Assembly: GCA_036927565.1 (NCBI GenBank)
Contig: JAYESD010000005.1
Span: forward strand, 86,282,301 to 86,346,300
Direction of reading: 5' to 3'
Length of the DNA: 64,000 nucleotides
Source: Tuctoria greenei
Lineage: Eukaryota > Streptophyta > Magnoliopsida > Poales > Poaceae
Below, in pieces: positions 22,061-34,050 of the stretch (the stretch's first letter is position 1; each line of letters opens with the position of its first letter). The notes below the pieces were generated by a model. That model did not search any database. It saw only the letters and a list, made by a program, of their open reading frames with translations, and was not told where the DNA came from. Position numbers and translations under genes: made by a program.

Positions 22061-22430
22061 ATAAACTTGTGCAATGTGTGTGATTATTTGTGCTTGAGCT
22101 CTTGGGGTGTGTTTCCTTAACACACTCCATACACAATGATCTGCTACACTTTTTCCTTGAGCTCTTTTCCACATTGCTCCTCATTCTCCCTTCTTTTTGG
22201 CACTTTGCTTATTTTCTCATTAGAACCTGTGCTCATCTTAACAAAGTGGTTAGGATCTCATTTTCTTGTTATTAATCATCCAAAACCTACAAGGGATTCC
22301 TATATGCACTTTCACGGATGCTTTAGCATTGCCATGTCCACGTAGGCTAATTAGTTGCCTAGTTTCATAGACCTTGATGCATATAGTTGGGGACATTTTC
22401 TAAATTCTTATCTCTTGCTTTTCTTCAGAT

Positions 22431-23627
22431 GGTGAGGACTCGCAACCAGAGGGATACTAATGATGAGGAGGAGAACCATGGAGTACCCTAGAACAACAAT
22501 GGACAAGGACCTGCTCATGGAGCTATCAACATTGAGCAATTATTGGCAATGCAAAACCAGCTCATGCAGACCATGATACAAACTATGGGACAGCTGCAGG
22601 CTAACAATATCAACAATCAGCCCCACATGCCTCCACCGCCACCCCCACCTCCTCATAACCGGTTGGGAGAGTTTATGAGGACTAGGCCACCAACCTTTGC
22701 TCAAGCCACTGACCCTATGGATGCGGATGATTGGCTCAAGTCCGTGGAGAAGAAGCTAGCTATAGTCCAATGCAGTGACTGGGAGAAGGTCTTATTTGCT
22801 TCTCATCAACTAGTTGGAGCAGCTGCCGATTGGTGGGATTCACAATGCAATGCTCATGAGAACCAAGAGAGAATTACCTGGGCAAAATTCAAGGAGAGTT
22901 TTCGTTCTCATTATGTGTCGGAAGGTGTTATGATCTTGAAGAGGCAAGAATTTGAGAACTTGAGGCAAGGAAAATCAAGTGTGGGTGAATATCTCAACAA
23001 ATTCACTCAACTCTCAAGATATGCGCCTGAGGATGTCAGCCGGGACAGCCGGAAGCAATACTTTTTTATGAGGGGTTTGAACAAAGAAATCCAAGTGCAA
23101 TTGCTCAAATGTGACTATGCAAATTTCTAGAAGCTTGTGGACAAAGCAATTTTGTGGAGAATAAGGTCCGGGAGATGGAGCAAGACAACAAGAGGAAGGC
23201 GCCATATCAAGGACAGCAACAACGAAGTAATGTGCGCCCTCACTTTGCGCCTCCTAATGCGCCATATTACAGCTCCTCTACTCCTATACAGCGCACTGGT
23301 TATGCACCGCACCCAACTCAGTTCGTGCAGCAGCGCACTGTTATGCAAGCACCTAGGCCTCCAATGTCTTATGCACCTCGTGCCAACTATCCTGATGCCA
23401 ATGCTCAGAACCAAGCTCGTCCCAATAATTCTAGTGGAGTTAAGAAGTGCTATACTTGTGGAGAAGCTAGACACATTGTGCATCAATGTCCTAAGTCAGG
23501 CCTTGGTCAAGGAAGCAATGCGCCAAGGCAAAACCCAAGACCCAATGGAAGACAGCCGCAAGGAAGCCCTGGACAGCAGAATTTTGCTCGTGGCAACGTG
23601 AACCATGTCTCCATGGAGGATGCTTAA
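22431..23627 (+). pseudogene. A gag
   Basis: The start is ATG 22431 (MVRTRNQRDTND). The capsid region has RPPTFAQATDPMDADDWLKS, VGAAADWWDSQ and LNKFTQLSRYAPEDV, and the zinc knuckle C-Y-T-C-G-E-A-R-H-I-V-H-Q-C is near 23450-23492. Stops: TAG near 22489, TAG near 23128 (CAG-type) and TAA near 23625. A one-base shift lies near 23150. An eight-proline run precedes the capsid core. Confidence 0.87.
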
Positions 23628-24162
23628 CAAGCAGATGATGTGGTCATTGGTATGTCTCTCGCCAACTCCAACCCCACGACTATGTTGTTTGATTCTAGAG
23701 CATCGCATTCATTCATTGCATCGAAGTATGTTGCCAAGTATAGTTTGCCTATCTCCCATATGAAGTTTACTCTATTGGTTAAGTCTCCTAGAGGAGACAT
23801 GAGGACAAATATAGTATGTCCAAAGTAAGCATTAGAATAAGGGGGTTAGACTTCTCTGCCAACCTCATTGTTTTGGATTCTGAAGGATTGGACATTATAC
23901 TTGGTATGGACTGGTTGAGGAAGCACAATGGAGTTATTGAGTGTGCCACGAAGACGGTGAAGTTGACCAATGAAGAAGGGATCATCGTAGAACTTGAAGC
24001 ATCTCAAACCACAACGAAGCAATTGGAGCTGAATCATATGGACGGTGCCACAATTGAGGAGATTTCAGTGGTGTGTGAATTTTTTGATGTTTTCTGGACG
24101 AGTTGCCAAGTATGCCACCTAATTGAGACATTGAGTTTGTTATTGATTTAATACCTGGAACT
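23628..24162 (+). pseudogene. A aspartic protease (active site altered)
   Basis: The expected DSGASHSFI reads DSRASHSFI near 23690, a Gly-to-Arg change in the catalytic triad motif. It is followed after a shift near 23825 by LDIILGMDWLRKHNGVIEC, the usual end of chromovirus protease. Another shift lies near 24130. Confidence 0.8.
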
Positions 24163-25000
24163 GCACCTATAGCTAAGAGGTCGTATAGGATGCCTCCCAT
24201 GGAATTAGTGGAGCTCAAGAAGCAAATTCAAGAGCAACTAGAGAAGGGTTTCATTCGGCCCACCTCTTCACCTTGGGGAGCGCCCGTTCTATTTTTGGAA
24301 ATGAAGGATGGATCCCAAATTATGTGTGTAGATTACCGAGCTCTCAACGAGGTAACAATCAAGAACAAGTACACCTTGCCACGCATAGAAGACTTGTTTG
24401 ATCAGATGAAGGGTGCTTGTGTCTTCTCTAAGATTGATTTGAGGTCGGGATACTTTCAAATGAAGATTAGACCATCGAACATACCCAAGACAACCTTAAG
24501 GACATGGTATGGATCTTATGAGTACACCGTGATGTCTTTTGGATTGAACAATGCACCTGCGTACTTTATGTAACTCATGAATAAGGTCTTCATGGAGTAC
24601 TTGGATAAATTTGTCATGGTGTTCATTGATGACATTATGATCTACTCGAAGGATGAGAAGGAACATGAGGAACACTTGAGGCTGACGTTGCAGAAATTGA
24701 AGGAGCATCAATTGTATGCCAAGTTCAACAAGTGTCAGTTTTGGTTGAGAGAGGTGTCGTTTTTGGGTCATATCATCTCAGGAGGAGGAGTATCGGTTGA
24801 CCCCAGAAAAGTGAGAGACGTGTTGAAGTGGGAACCGCCACAAAATGTCAAGGAAATAAGGAGTTTTCTTCGAATGGCTAGATATTACCGCCGATTCATC
24901 AAGGACTTTTCCAAGATAGCCAAGCCAATGACAGAGTTGTTAATGAAGAGAAAGGCTTTCCAATGGACTCAAGCTTGTCAAAACAGTTTTGAGGAGTTGA
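24163..25000 (+). pseudogene. A reverse transcriptase
   Basis: KKQIQEQLEKGFIRPTSSPWG, IDLRSGYFQMKI, MSFGLNNAPAYFM and the catalytic FIDDIMIYSK are present, so the active-site Asp pair is kept. One TAA near 24571 (between YFM and LMNKVF) breaks the frame. The thumb and connection (VSFLGHIISGGG, YYRRFIKDFS) are preserved. Confidence 0.88.
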
Positions 25001-25650
25001 AGAAGAGGTTGACAACAACCCTAGTTTTGATATTGTTGAACGTGAGCAAGAGTTTTGATATTTATTGTGATGCATCGAGACAAGGACTTGGATGTGTATT
25101 GATGCAAGAAGGTCAAGTGGTCGCCTATGCATCAAGACAATTGAAGAAACATGAGCAGAATTACCCGAAGCGTGATTTGGAACTTGCAGCCGTGGTATAT
25201 GCGTTGAAGATTTGGAGACACTATATCCTTGGTCATAAGTGTGAAATTTATATGGATCACAAGAGTCTTAAGTATATTTTCACACAAACTGATATGAACA
25301 TGAGGCAACGGAGATGATTGGAGCTCATCAAAGATTATGATTTAGGAATCAACTATCATCCGGAAAAAGCCAATGTAGTGGCCGATGCTTTGAGTAGAAA
25401 AGGAGTAAGTCATCAACTCACACTTCGAGAGTTACCATCCGAGTTATGAAAGGAGTTTGAACAGTCTAATCTCGAATTCATAAGTGAGATGGGGATGATG
25501 GAGTTAAATCCAACCTTGGAGCAAGAAATTCAAGAGGCACAGACCAAGGATGAAGAAATTCGGGAAATCAAGGAAAGGACCCAAGAAGGGAGAGAATACT
25601 GATTTGATGAGGATGAATGTGGCACCCTATGGCTTGGTAAGAGGATTGTC
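25001..25650 (+). pseudogene. A RNase H and linker
   Basis: FDIYCDASRQGLGCVL, YASRQLKKHEQNYP, DLELAAVVYALK and MDHKSLKYIFTQ are typical gypsy RNase H. A TGA near 25316 (Trp to stop) precedes NVVADALSRK. The linker to integrase has stops near 25448 and 25601. Confidence 0.85.
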
Positions 25651-26735
25651 GTGTCTAATGTGAAGCGTATTCGGGAAATAATATTAAAAGAGGCACATGA
25701 CTCACCTTACTCAATTCACCCCGGTTGTACGAAGATGTACAAAGACTTGAAGACGTGTTATTGGTGGGCTAGCATGAAGAAGGACATAGCTGAATATGTA
25801 GCATTGTGTGATGTGTGCCAACGAGTCAAGGCAGAACATCAAAGGCCAGCTGGACTATTGCAACCATTAAAGATTCCGGATTGGAATTGGGAAGAGATCG
25901 GTATGGACTTCATAGTTGGTTTACCATGTACTCAGTTCGGTTACGACTCATTTTGGGTAATTGTGGATTGCTTAACTAAGTCAGCCCACTTTATTCTCAT
26001 CAAGACCACCTATAATGGAGAGAAATTCGCGGAACTGTATATGAGAAGAATAGTATGTTTGCATGGAGTTCCAAAGAAGATAGTCTCAGGTAGAGGTTCA
26101 CAATTCACTTCCAGGTTTTGGCAAAAATTTGCATGAAGCTTTGGGAACAAGGTTGAACTTTAGTTCAGCATATCACCCTCAAACAGATGGACAAACCGAG
26201 AGGACCAATCACATTTTAGAGGACATGTTAGGAGCTTGTGCTTTAAAGCATGGGAAAAGTTGGGACAAGAGCTTGCCATATGCAGAATTTTGATACAAAA
26301 ATAGTTACCAAGCAAGCTTGAAAATGTCACCATATGAAGCGCTTTATGGAAGGAAGTGTAGGACACCTTTATTCTGGAATGAGGCGGGAGAAACTCAAGT
26401 ATTTGGTTCGGATATGTTGCAAGAAGCTGAAAAGCATGTCCAAATAATTCGTGAAAACTTGAGGGTTGCCCAATCAAGACAAAAAGGCTATGCGGACATT
26501 AGGAGAAGGAAATTAACCTTTGAAGTGGGAGATTTTGTTTACCTCAAGGTGTCATCGTCGAGGGGTAATAAGTGGTTTAACATAAGAGGCAAGCTAGAAC
26601 CTCGCTACATTGGACCATTCAAGATTTTGGACAAAAGAGGAGAAGTAGCGTATAATTTGGAGATGCCAGCTCATCTTTCAGATGTTCATGATGTTTTTTC
26701 ATATTTCTCGGCTCAAGAAGTGCTAGAGAGTACCG
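25651..26735 (+). pseudogene. A integrase (catalytic Asp replaced)
   Basis: The zinc domain (SIHPGCTKMYKDL, CDVCQRVKAEHQ) is intact. The core has GMDFIVGLP and then VSGRGSQFTSRFW, where the invariant Asp of VSDRGSQFTS is Gly, then DGQTERTNHILED with the catalytic Glu. A shift near 26137 and a stop near 26291 follow. The C-terminal GPFKILDKRGEVAYNLEMP precedes the chromodomain. Confidence 0.87.
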
Positions 26736-26973
26736 AAAGAACAAGTGCCAATGGAAGGACTGGATTTAGAACCAGATTTGACTTATGCCGAACGACCGAT
26801 CAAAATCTTGGAAACCAAGGAGAGGGTCATAAGGAACAAGGTTATTAGATGGTGTAAAGTTCAATGATGGCACCACACAGAAAAAGAAGCGACGTGGGAA
26901 TTGGAGGATGATCTCAAGAAGAAATTTCCCTATCTCTTCTCTTCCGCGTCGAATCTCGAGGGCGAGATTCATT
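26736..26973 (+). pseudogene. A chromodomain
   Basis: NKVIRWCKVQ is followed by a TGA and then HHTEKEATWELEDDL and FPYLFSS, the chromodomain at the end of integrase that can steer insertion to heterochromatin. The frame shifts near 26700, and the TGA falls at the conserved Trp. Confidence 0.75.
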
Positions 26974-26990
26974 TTAAGGGGGGGTAGGTT
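26974..26990 (+). other. A polypurine tract
   Basis: TTAAGGGGGGGGTAGG-type tract directly before TGTAACACCC, the 3' LTR start. Confidence 0.7.
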
Positions 26991-27113
26991 TGTAACACCC
27001 TCATTTTCATGCATCATTCCCTGCATACATTCATATACATGTTTAACATTAATCCACATAAAGAGGAATAAGTTTAAAATTGATTTGGAACAAAACCGCA
27101 CTTAAAATTCTGG

Positions 27114-27445
27114 AAAGTGCGGACTAGTCCGATATTGGTGAGGACTAGTCCGATTTCTCTCTGACTTCAAACGGACTTGTCCGTTTTTGCTGCAGACTAG
27201 TCCGATATTTTCTCTGGACACTTTCGGACTTGTCCGGTCTTATGCAGACTAGTCCAGTGTTCCAAGAATCCTTGAAAATTTGCTAAGTCCCTTGACTTGT
27301 CTGGACTAGTCCGGTGTTCCAGCGGACTTGTCCGTTTTCCTCTCTGACTAAAGTTGGACTTGTTCGATTTTTGGCCAGACTTTTCTGATTTCTCTCTGGA
27401 CAACTTCGGACTAGTCCGGTCCATTTCGGACTTGTCCGATATTTC
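27114..27445. promoter_or_regulatory. Palindrome array in the A LTR (U3)
   Basis: About 13 copies of CGGACTAGTCCG/CGGACTTGTCCG and one- or two-base variants in about 330 bases, paired and followed by GATAT or GGT as in the Sirevirus array. It lies about 160 bases upstream of the TATA box. Confidence 0.78.
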
Positions 27446-27605
27446 ACGACCCCGAATTAATCCTTTGTTTTACGACTTGTTTCTTGGGTTTCACGTTAAG
27501 TGGGCCTAGGGACATCGTGCCTAACTCTTTTAGAGCCCATGTGGGACTCTAAACCGGCCTCTACTCATCTCAAACTTGAAATCCACCTAACCCTAGCCTC
27601 CACCT

Positions 27606-27613
27606 CTATATAA
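27606..27613 (+). promoter_or_regulatory. A LTR TATA box
   Basis: CTCTATATAAACAACCCC, matching CCCTATATAAAAAACCC at 31541 in LTR B. Confidence 0.7.
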
Positions 27614-29781
27614 ACAACCCCACCCCTTGGCTTGACCTCTATTTGCCACTTTTCCACCCCACCCAAACCCTAGTTCATGGAGAACCACCATCAAGGAGGG
27701 AGGATGAGATCTCAAGTAAGAAGAAGATGAGGAAACAAAAGAGGATCAAGATCTCGATCAAGTTTTGTTCTTCATCACCAATTCACCTCCAAGTTCATCA
27801 CCAACCCTAGATCATCAAGATCTAAGTGTTGTCTCCAAGTTTCTTGATTCATAAGAGTCCTAAACACCCGGTATACCTTCTATTCTCTTTTTCTTATATG
27901 AATTGAACTCCAATTCTCCAAATTCAAGTCGATCTAGAAAACCCTAGTTCGCTAATTCTGCGAAGTGCGGACTTGTCCGGTTCCTAGCGGACTAGTCCGA
28001 TTTTCCTGGTTAATTTCTATTGAATTAATTCTAAAATTAGATCTAATCACATTGAAACCTGTATAAACTTGTTAAAATCATTAGAACTAGATAGTGATCA
28101 TTTAAAAGTAATCTATTAACAAGTTATACCTTGCATTTGCATTAATCATGCATGTTTGACATATTGAGTAATATTTGTGCACTCTTTGTTTGTGTTTCTT
28201 GTTTGTATGGTTATTGTGCGGATTAGACGGATTTGCGCTAAAGAGTGTCGCGGAGGATCTTCAGCACCAAGAGTTTGAAGAAGTTGACCCGAACCAACCG
28301 CAAGAGCAAGGCAAGTGTCCTTGAAGCATATTGATCCTGTTTTTAAAATAAATGCTTTGTTTGCAAAACTGCATGCTTGTGTCAATTTGATGGGAATCCT
28401 ATGATAGGAAGTTTACTAGTTTTGTTTAACCACCCTTGTCACCTAGAATATATGGTAGATAGTCGGGATGGGATTTTTACCTTTTTGCTTCCCTTAATTA
28501 ATTGGGATGGAAGAACAACTACACTGCTTAATTTAATTATGCATTGATGAGATTATGGTTGACATGAACTGGTTAAATCTTATATGTTAATGGGTGATCT
28601 AACCAAGCCTGGTGCATGGATGGGTTGGATGTTATGGTGGTTTTGCTTGCTTTAGATCTAAGGACCGGTTCGTGGAGCGACCATCCAGGATTTACAATGC
28701 CACCACGAGGCCAGGTATGGGTGCGGCATAGCTGATTAATTAGGGCTTTGTCAGTGCTATTTGGACCATTAAGGATGCTCAGAGAAGGGGTAGTCGGATT
28801 GGGTTTGTTGATGATTGGTGGGACTATCCTGGGATCCGAATGGCTCAAGAGGGGGCCCTTGGTTGAAGATGTGCTCAGTTGGAGACATCGCCACCAGTGA
28901 AACTTCAGTGGGGTCTAAATAGGCTAGTAATCCCTTTGTAAAGGCTATTGTGTGACCTCTTGGCCACACACCTATAGAAGTGTGAGACGACATAATTGAG
29001 ATTCTATAGTCGTCGAAAGGTGATAAAATCACAAACACGTGGGTAAAGCGGTACAACCTCTGCAGAGGGTGTCTAAAACTATCATGATAGACGTGCTCCT
29101 AGTTATGAGCAACCTTGACCCTCACATGATTAGAGGAAAGTTGGGATTTAGGACGGTTATGGTTGGTATTATGGTTATGGATGGTTATGAATTGAATTCT
29201 GGTATTGAATATGGATATTGGTATATGATGATGGATATGGAATATGGACTGCTATTATGATAACTACATGGCTTATGATGGGTTTATTTCATATACATGT
29301 AATTGCTTTTCAAATGTTTTAATGTAGTTTTCAACACTTAGCTATTATTATATTCGTCATTTGAATCAGCCACATGTCATACTTTCCACACTTGCTGAGT
29401 ACGACATATACTCACTCTTGCAATCCCCCCCAACAGTTGCAGGTCAGGATTGGGAGTTTATTAGCGATAATGTGGAGTTCTAGGCCGTGTCTACCGTCAG
29501 CTTTGCTTGTGGTGTTGCATGGAGCTGCGCTATACCCCTTTGCTTAGTTTGCGTAGTTGCATATTTAGTTTATTTCTACTGCATTAGTTGAACTTGTCAT
29601 TAATATTCATTACAGCTTGTATTCAAGTATAATATGGTTTGTGTAATAAAATTTGGTTAATCAATCTTGTTCTGTGGTAATTTTCTATATACTCATTTGT
29701 GAATGCACTCGTGTATGTGTGTTGAACATCCTGGGCACACATATGCGTTCACATGGTTCATTTTTGGAACCGGGTGTCACA

Positions 29782-30007
29782 TTTTTCTTGACATATTTTT
29801 GTGATTCTTGTTGTGATGTCTTCTTGACTTGGTTATCCACAATATATATTGGTTTTGTCACAATTGATCGCATTTATATTAGTCGCACACACAATTTCTT
29901 TAACAGATCAATTTTCTGCCGAGGGGTTTTCGTTGCTTCCGCTGAAAAGTTGTAATCTACCATTCAGTCCCCCTCTGGTAGCTTTTAACGTGCTCTTTGA
30001 TCCTACA
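29782..30007 (+). repeat. Copia LTR tail (fragment)
   Basis: The end CTACCATTCAGTCCCCCTCT and GATCCTACA resembles the U5 end of plant copia LTRs. No start or partner is visible. It abuts the end of LTR A. Confidence 0.5.
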
Positions 30008-30657
30008 CTAGTAGGTTGCAGGAGTAAATTGGCAGTGCGCCTTTTCCAAGTCAGGCTTTGAAGGCATGCGCCTTTCACAGACGCATGACGAGACACACAC
30101 CTCCTGCCATGTACTGCTACGTTCAATCACATCGCAGTGAAGACGCCACAGGGCTACACCACTTTGCTAAGTGGGTAGCTTACGGCGACAAGACGGATGA
30201 ACGGGACATTCCCTATCACCACCAACGACTACGCATAGCCACTGGCGTGCGATGCGGCAAGACGGCGGGTCTTCAAGCCGCGGTCAAAGGCAGCGTACAC
30301 AAGAAGCCTTAGATCCTATACAAGATAAGATCACCACAGGGCCACCTGTCGGGCCCCGAACCCTACTTGTAAGGTGTCCGGCCTTACTATAAAAGGATCG
30401 GGCAGCCACCATTACAACAGGCCAATCTTATTCACACGCACTCAGATCCATCTTAGATTCACTCAAACACTCACAAGTAATACAACTATCACCGTGGAGT
30501 AGGGTGTTATGTTCCGGCGGCCCGAACCACATTAAACAATCATCTCACCATACCTCATATGCACAATCTCATTGGAGACTAAGCCCGCCTAGAGAAGAAC
30601 CTCCACGAGCTGCTCTCTAAGGCGGTCCGTGGGAAGTGTTGTTCGCACACTTCGACA
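30008..30657 (+). repeat. D: Tat-like LTR (start not found)
   Basis: It has a TATA box (30387-30396) and a tail ending CACTTCGACA, then a primer site like that of C1. Shared phrases with C1/C2 LTRs include GAGTAGGGT...GGCGGCCCGAACCAC. The left boundary is unclear. Confidence 0.65.
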
Positions 30658-30678
30658 TTTGGCGTGACAGGTAGGGGG
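30658..30678 (+). other. D primer binding site
   Basis: TTTGGCGTGACAGGTAGGGGG follows the LTR end, equivalent to 3103-3123. Confidence 0.6.
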
Positions 30679-30713
30679 ATTTTTTGTCTTAAGAAATTGC
30701 GATTTCACCGCAA

Positions 30714-30943
30714 TGGTGAACATCGGGGATTTGGATAAACCTCGAGGCCGTCACCACAAGGCGAGTGGTGCCGTGACCAGATCCCGCACCGGAACATGGT
30801 CCGATCCGTCATGCCCGCACACAGTTGTAGCTAGCCAGGTCGGCGCTTCCCAACACATGCCGGCCCCATCGGCCCCTGGAGCAACCAGCTGCAAGTTTGG
30901 AGAGCACTCTGGTAGCAGCCAAAGCCCTCCTCCAAAACCCGCC
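30714..30943 (+). pseudogene. D gag, N-terminal fragment
   Basis: It starts with ATG (MVNIGDLDKPRGRH) at the position where C1 gag starts relative to its primer site and is cut at 30943 by element B. A later piece of a Tat-type gag (VNYFPDALT, 34511-34605) sits on the far side of B and probably belongs to the same copy, with the middle missing. Confidence 0.55.
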
Positions 30944-33445
30944 TGTAATACCCTCATTTTCATGCATAATGCATTGCATGCATCCTCATACATGTTTAAT
31001 ACAAAGCAACCTTAAAAGGAACTGATTAAAATGAATCTAGGTCTAATCAGCAATTTAATCCTATCAGGGTGCAAATTTGTCCAGCTGCAACTCTGAACTA
31101 GATTAGTATGCCCCTTCTGTTCAGAAAATTTAGATTTCTTTAGAACTCGGACTTGTCCAGCACACTGTACGGACTAGTCCATTGTTGGTTCTGATGTTTT
31201 GCCAGACTTGTCTGACTTTCAACGGACTTGTCCGATCTTTTGCAATTTTTAGTCCGGATCAGCCTTTTTAAGCCAACCCCAAACTTGTCCTGCCCCTATA
31301 CCGGACTTATCCGATTTCGCCGCTATTTCAAAACGGACTTGTATAGTCCAATTGCGGATTATTCCGGCCTTCAGAGTCCAATTCGGATTCTGTTTTTCTC
31401 CCATGATTGATTATTGGGTAATTGCCTTAATTGGGCCCGTGCCCAACCTCAGAGGAGCCCACGTGGAACCCACCTTGGCCCCTAGTCGTCCCCCACCGAA
31501 TTCCACTTGGAGTTCACCCAAAAACCCTACCTCTCCACCCCTATATAAAAAACCCAATACCCCCACCTCTCCTACTTTTGAGAAAAAAACCCTCTCCGCC
31601 GTTCTTTGATCGTGTGCTGCCATCAGCAATGAGAAGAAGGAGAAGGATCAATCAAGTGCGAACTTTATCCACTTCTCGACATCAGGATTCTTCATCAATA
31701 AATTGTCCTCAACACCTCTCATCAAGCCTTAATCATCAAGATTCAAGTTTCAAGCCCAATTCTTGATCTTTGGATCAATAAACACACAGTACACCATCTT
31801 TATACACTTTTCCACGTTAATTAAACCCCCAATCTTTGGTGTCTGGAAAACCCTATTTTCACAGTTCTAGAAAGGGCGGACTAGTTTGGTCCTGGTAGCG
31901 GACTAGTTCGGTATTCTGATCTCTTTCAAGCTGAATTAATTCCAACCTGACTCAAATCAACTCGAGACTAGTTCAAACTTGTTAAAACCTATTATAACAA
32001 GTTAGTAAACATTAATAGCAACTCATTAACTAGTTTTACTTCACAATTGCATTAATCATGCATACCATGGCATATTGAGTAAGATATGAGCATTTATTGA
32101 TTGCAATGGTTTTTTTGCATGTTGTCGCGCGGAATAGAAGTAACGTTGTAGAAAGTGCTTTCGAGGTCATGCAGAACTAGAACTTCGAAGCTTTCGATCC
32201 AAACCAAGCTTAAGAGCAAGGCAAGTGTCCTTGATCATTTTGATCCAAGTTTTTAAATGTATTGAACACTATAATAATGAGAATTGATAACAATGACCCT
32301 TTAGCAACATGGTGCCTAGGGATCTAAGCAAGCCGGTTATGTGGAATGGGTTAAACTGTTTTGTTGGTTCTGCTTGCTTTAGATCTAAGAACCGGTTTGT
32401 GGAGCGACCATCCAGGATTTACAATGCCACCACACGGCCAAGTATGGGTGCGACTTAGCTGACTAAATTAGTGTATTGCCAGTACTATTTGGACCATTAG
32501 GAAGACTCAGGGAAGGGGTAGGTTGATGGGTTTGTAGTGATGGTAGGACTACCCTAGGATCCGAATGACTCAAGAGGTGGCACTTGGTTGGATGTGCTTA
32601 GTTGGAGACATCACCACTTGTGCAACCTCAGTGGGGTCTAAATATGCTAGTAATCACTTTGTAAATGATATTTTATGATCTCTTGGCCACACACCTAAGG
32701 AAGTGTGAGGCGGCATGATAGAGGTTCCATAGTCATCGAAAGGTCATGAAATCACAAACTTGTGGGTAAAGCGGTACAACCTCTGTAGAGTGTGTTAAAA
32801 ACTATCATGATAGCCGTGCTCCTGGTTATGAGCAACTTATACCCTCACATGATTAGAGTAATGGACCTTGAACAAGATTTAATGGCTGGAAATGAATTGG
32901 GAATTGGTATTGGTTCAGTAATTGGCTTTGGTATATGGAATTGATGGAAATGAGACAGATGAGCAGTTATGAGTTGATTATGGATTATTATTGCTGATAT
33001 TGGTTACTTAAGTTGAAATTGATGTTATTTGGTTTATTTTGGAAGGATCACACTTTTATGCAATTATCATTCCTTTTTTAAGCTACATGTCACACTTTCC
33101 CATACTTGCTGAGTACGACATGTCTCACCCTTGCTATTCCCCCAACAACTTCATACGCAAGCGACAATGTGGAGTACTAGGTGGTCTTTGAAGAGTTCTA
33201 GGCATGCGTGTTACCGTCAAGCTTGCCTGTGGAGTTGGAGTCTTAGTGTTTAGTGCTTTCCACTACTGTCTTTTAGAGCTTGTATTCGAGACTATTTGTC
33301 TTGTAATAAGGTACTATTATTAGTGTTATTATTCGATACATGGTTTAATCTGTTTATCATTTGTGAATCACTTGTGTATGTGTGTTAAACATCTTGGGCA
33401 CACATATGCATTACGCTTGGTTTATTTTTGGAACCGGGTGTCACA
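30944..33445 (+). repeat. B 5' LTR (family of A)
   Basis: About 2502 bases, TGTAATACCC to GGTGTCACA. It aligns with LTR A: palindromes at 31145-31340 and 31876-31912, TATA box 31543-31550 and the shared module at about 32380-32840. The palindromes are fewer and more eroded than in A. Confidence 0.85.
31145..31340. promoter_or_regulatory. Palindrome array in the B LTR
   Basis: About six recognisable copies, including CGGACTTGTCC, CGGACTAGTCC and CGGACTTGTCCG, about 200 bases upstream of the TATA box. Confidence 0.65.
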
Positions 33446-33447
33446 AA

Positions 33448-33460
33448 TTGGTATCAGGGC
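33448..33460 (+). other. B primer binding site
   Basis: TTGGTATCAGGGC follows the LTR and is one base different from the usual methionine tRNA site TGGTATCAGAGC. Confidence 0.75.
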
Positions 33461-34050
33461 CGTGTTTGACCGTAGGACGCAAGCCAAGGAAGAATGGACA
33501 CCACAAATCACTTAGAACTTCTTTTCTATTCAAAATTCGCCTGTTTTGCATTATTTTGCCTTCCACTAGCTATATAATATGGAAACAATTGTGTTTTTTC
33601 TGCTGCTGTGATTTTTGCAACTTTTCCATCTTTTTGAGCAAATGCACATCCTCTCATCTCGATTTATGGCTGCTGCGCTGAAATTGAATTTTTCACTTCT
33701 TTCCCGCTGTTGCCATGTCTTTTCTTGTCTCTTTTTGCTGAAATAGAATGCTGACTAGAACCTGCGTCCCACACTTGCACCGACCATCACTTCACACACC
33801 GATGACCCATCCTTAGTCCATCCGTGTTGTGCTGATTGTATGATTGCTTGTTTGTGTGCTTGGTGTGCATTGTGGAGACGCTTAGCATTTTTTCCATGTC
33901 TACACGTAGTAGAGAGTTATGGGATCCTTGTCCACATCATCTAATAGGGTTTTTAGCTTAGTAAGAGAGTTGTTTAGTTACATATACCTTGATGCATATA
34001 GTTGGGGTATTTCTTTTCAAATTTTAAATTCTTCTGTCTCTACTATTCTT
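33461..34050 (+). other. B leader
   Basis: About 590 non-coding bases between primer site and gag. The part at about 33870-34020 matches 22315-22430 of A (CTTAGCATT...CCATGTC...CACGTAG, CCTTGATGCATATAGTTGGGG). Confidence 0.7.

Larger units (their letters stand above)
1..22314 (-). mobile_element. Sirevirus-type Ty1/copia element, interrupted by C1
   Basis: The element occupies 1-2225 and 15261-22314; the interval between is the nested gypsy element C1. Reading on the minus strand the order is 5' LTR (20808-22314), methionine-tRNA-like primer site, gag with CCHC knuckle, a coiled-coil gag extension, protease, integrase, reverse transcriptase, RNase H, then an extra ORF in the env-like position. 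Integrase before RT defines Ty1/copia. The long gag extension, the extra 3' ORF and palindrome-rich LTRs fit the Sirevirus group. The 3' LTR is not in the window, so it must lie further left. The right flank (22315 on) is the leader of chromovirus A, so the Sirevirus is the younger of those two. Confidence 0.85.
20808..22314 (-). repeat. Sirevirus 5' LTR
   Basis: About 1507 bases. On the minus strand it starts TGAAAGTGCATATAGG at 22314 and ends CCACATTCA at 20808. The start resembles the common copia LTR opening (GTGCATCTAGG, GTTTTGGTGATT). The order is U3 with the palindrome array (22060-21620), a TATA box (21576-21583) and a U5 end with the AGGCCAC block. The partner LTR is left of the window. 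Confidence 0.82.
22315..29781 (+). mobile_element. A: Tekay-like chromovirus, 5' part outside the window
   Basis: Leader (22315-22430), gag, protease, RT, RNase H, integrase, chromodomain, polypurine tract and a 2.8 kb 3' LTR. RT before integrase makes it Ty3/gypsy, and the chromodomain at the end of integrase makes it a chromovirus. The leader matches 33870-34020 of element B, which places the Sirevirus insertion inside the leader and implies that the 5' LTR of A is beyond the far end of the Sirevirus, left of the window. Confidence 0.85.
26991..29781 (+). repeat. A 3' LTR
   Basis: About 2791 bases from TGTAACACCC to GGTGTCACA. It contains the palindrome array (27114-27445), a TATA box (27606-27613), a pyrimidine-rich leader, a further palindrome pair (27966-28003) and a module at about 28660-29110 shared with LTR B and with LTR E. 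Nothing in it codes. Confidence 0.85.

Noticed and set aside
31411..31766. ORFs on both strands around the TATA box of LTR B
   Set aside because: They span the promoter and leader of the LTR and have no counterpart in LTR A.
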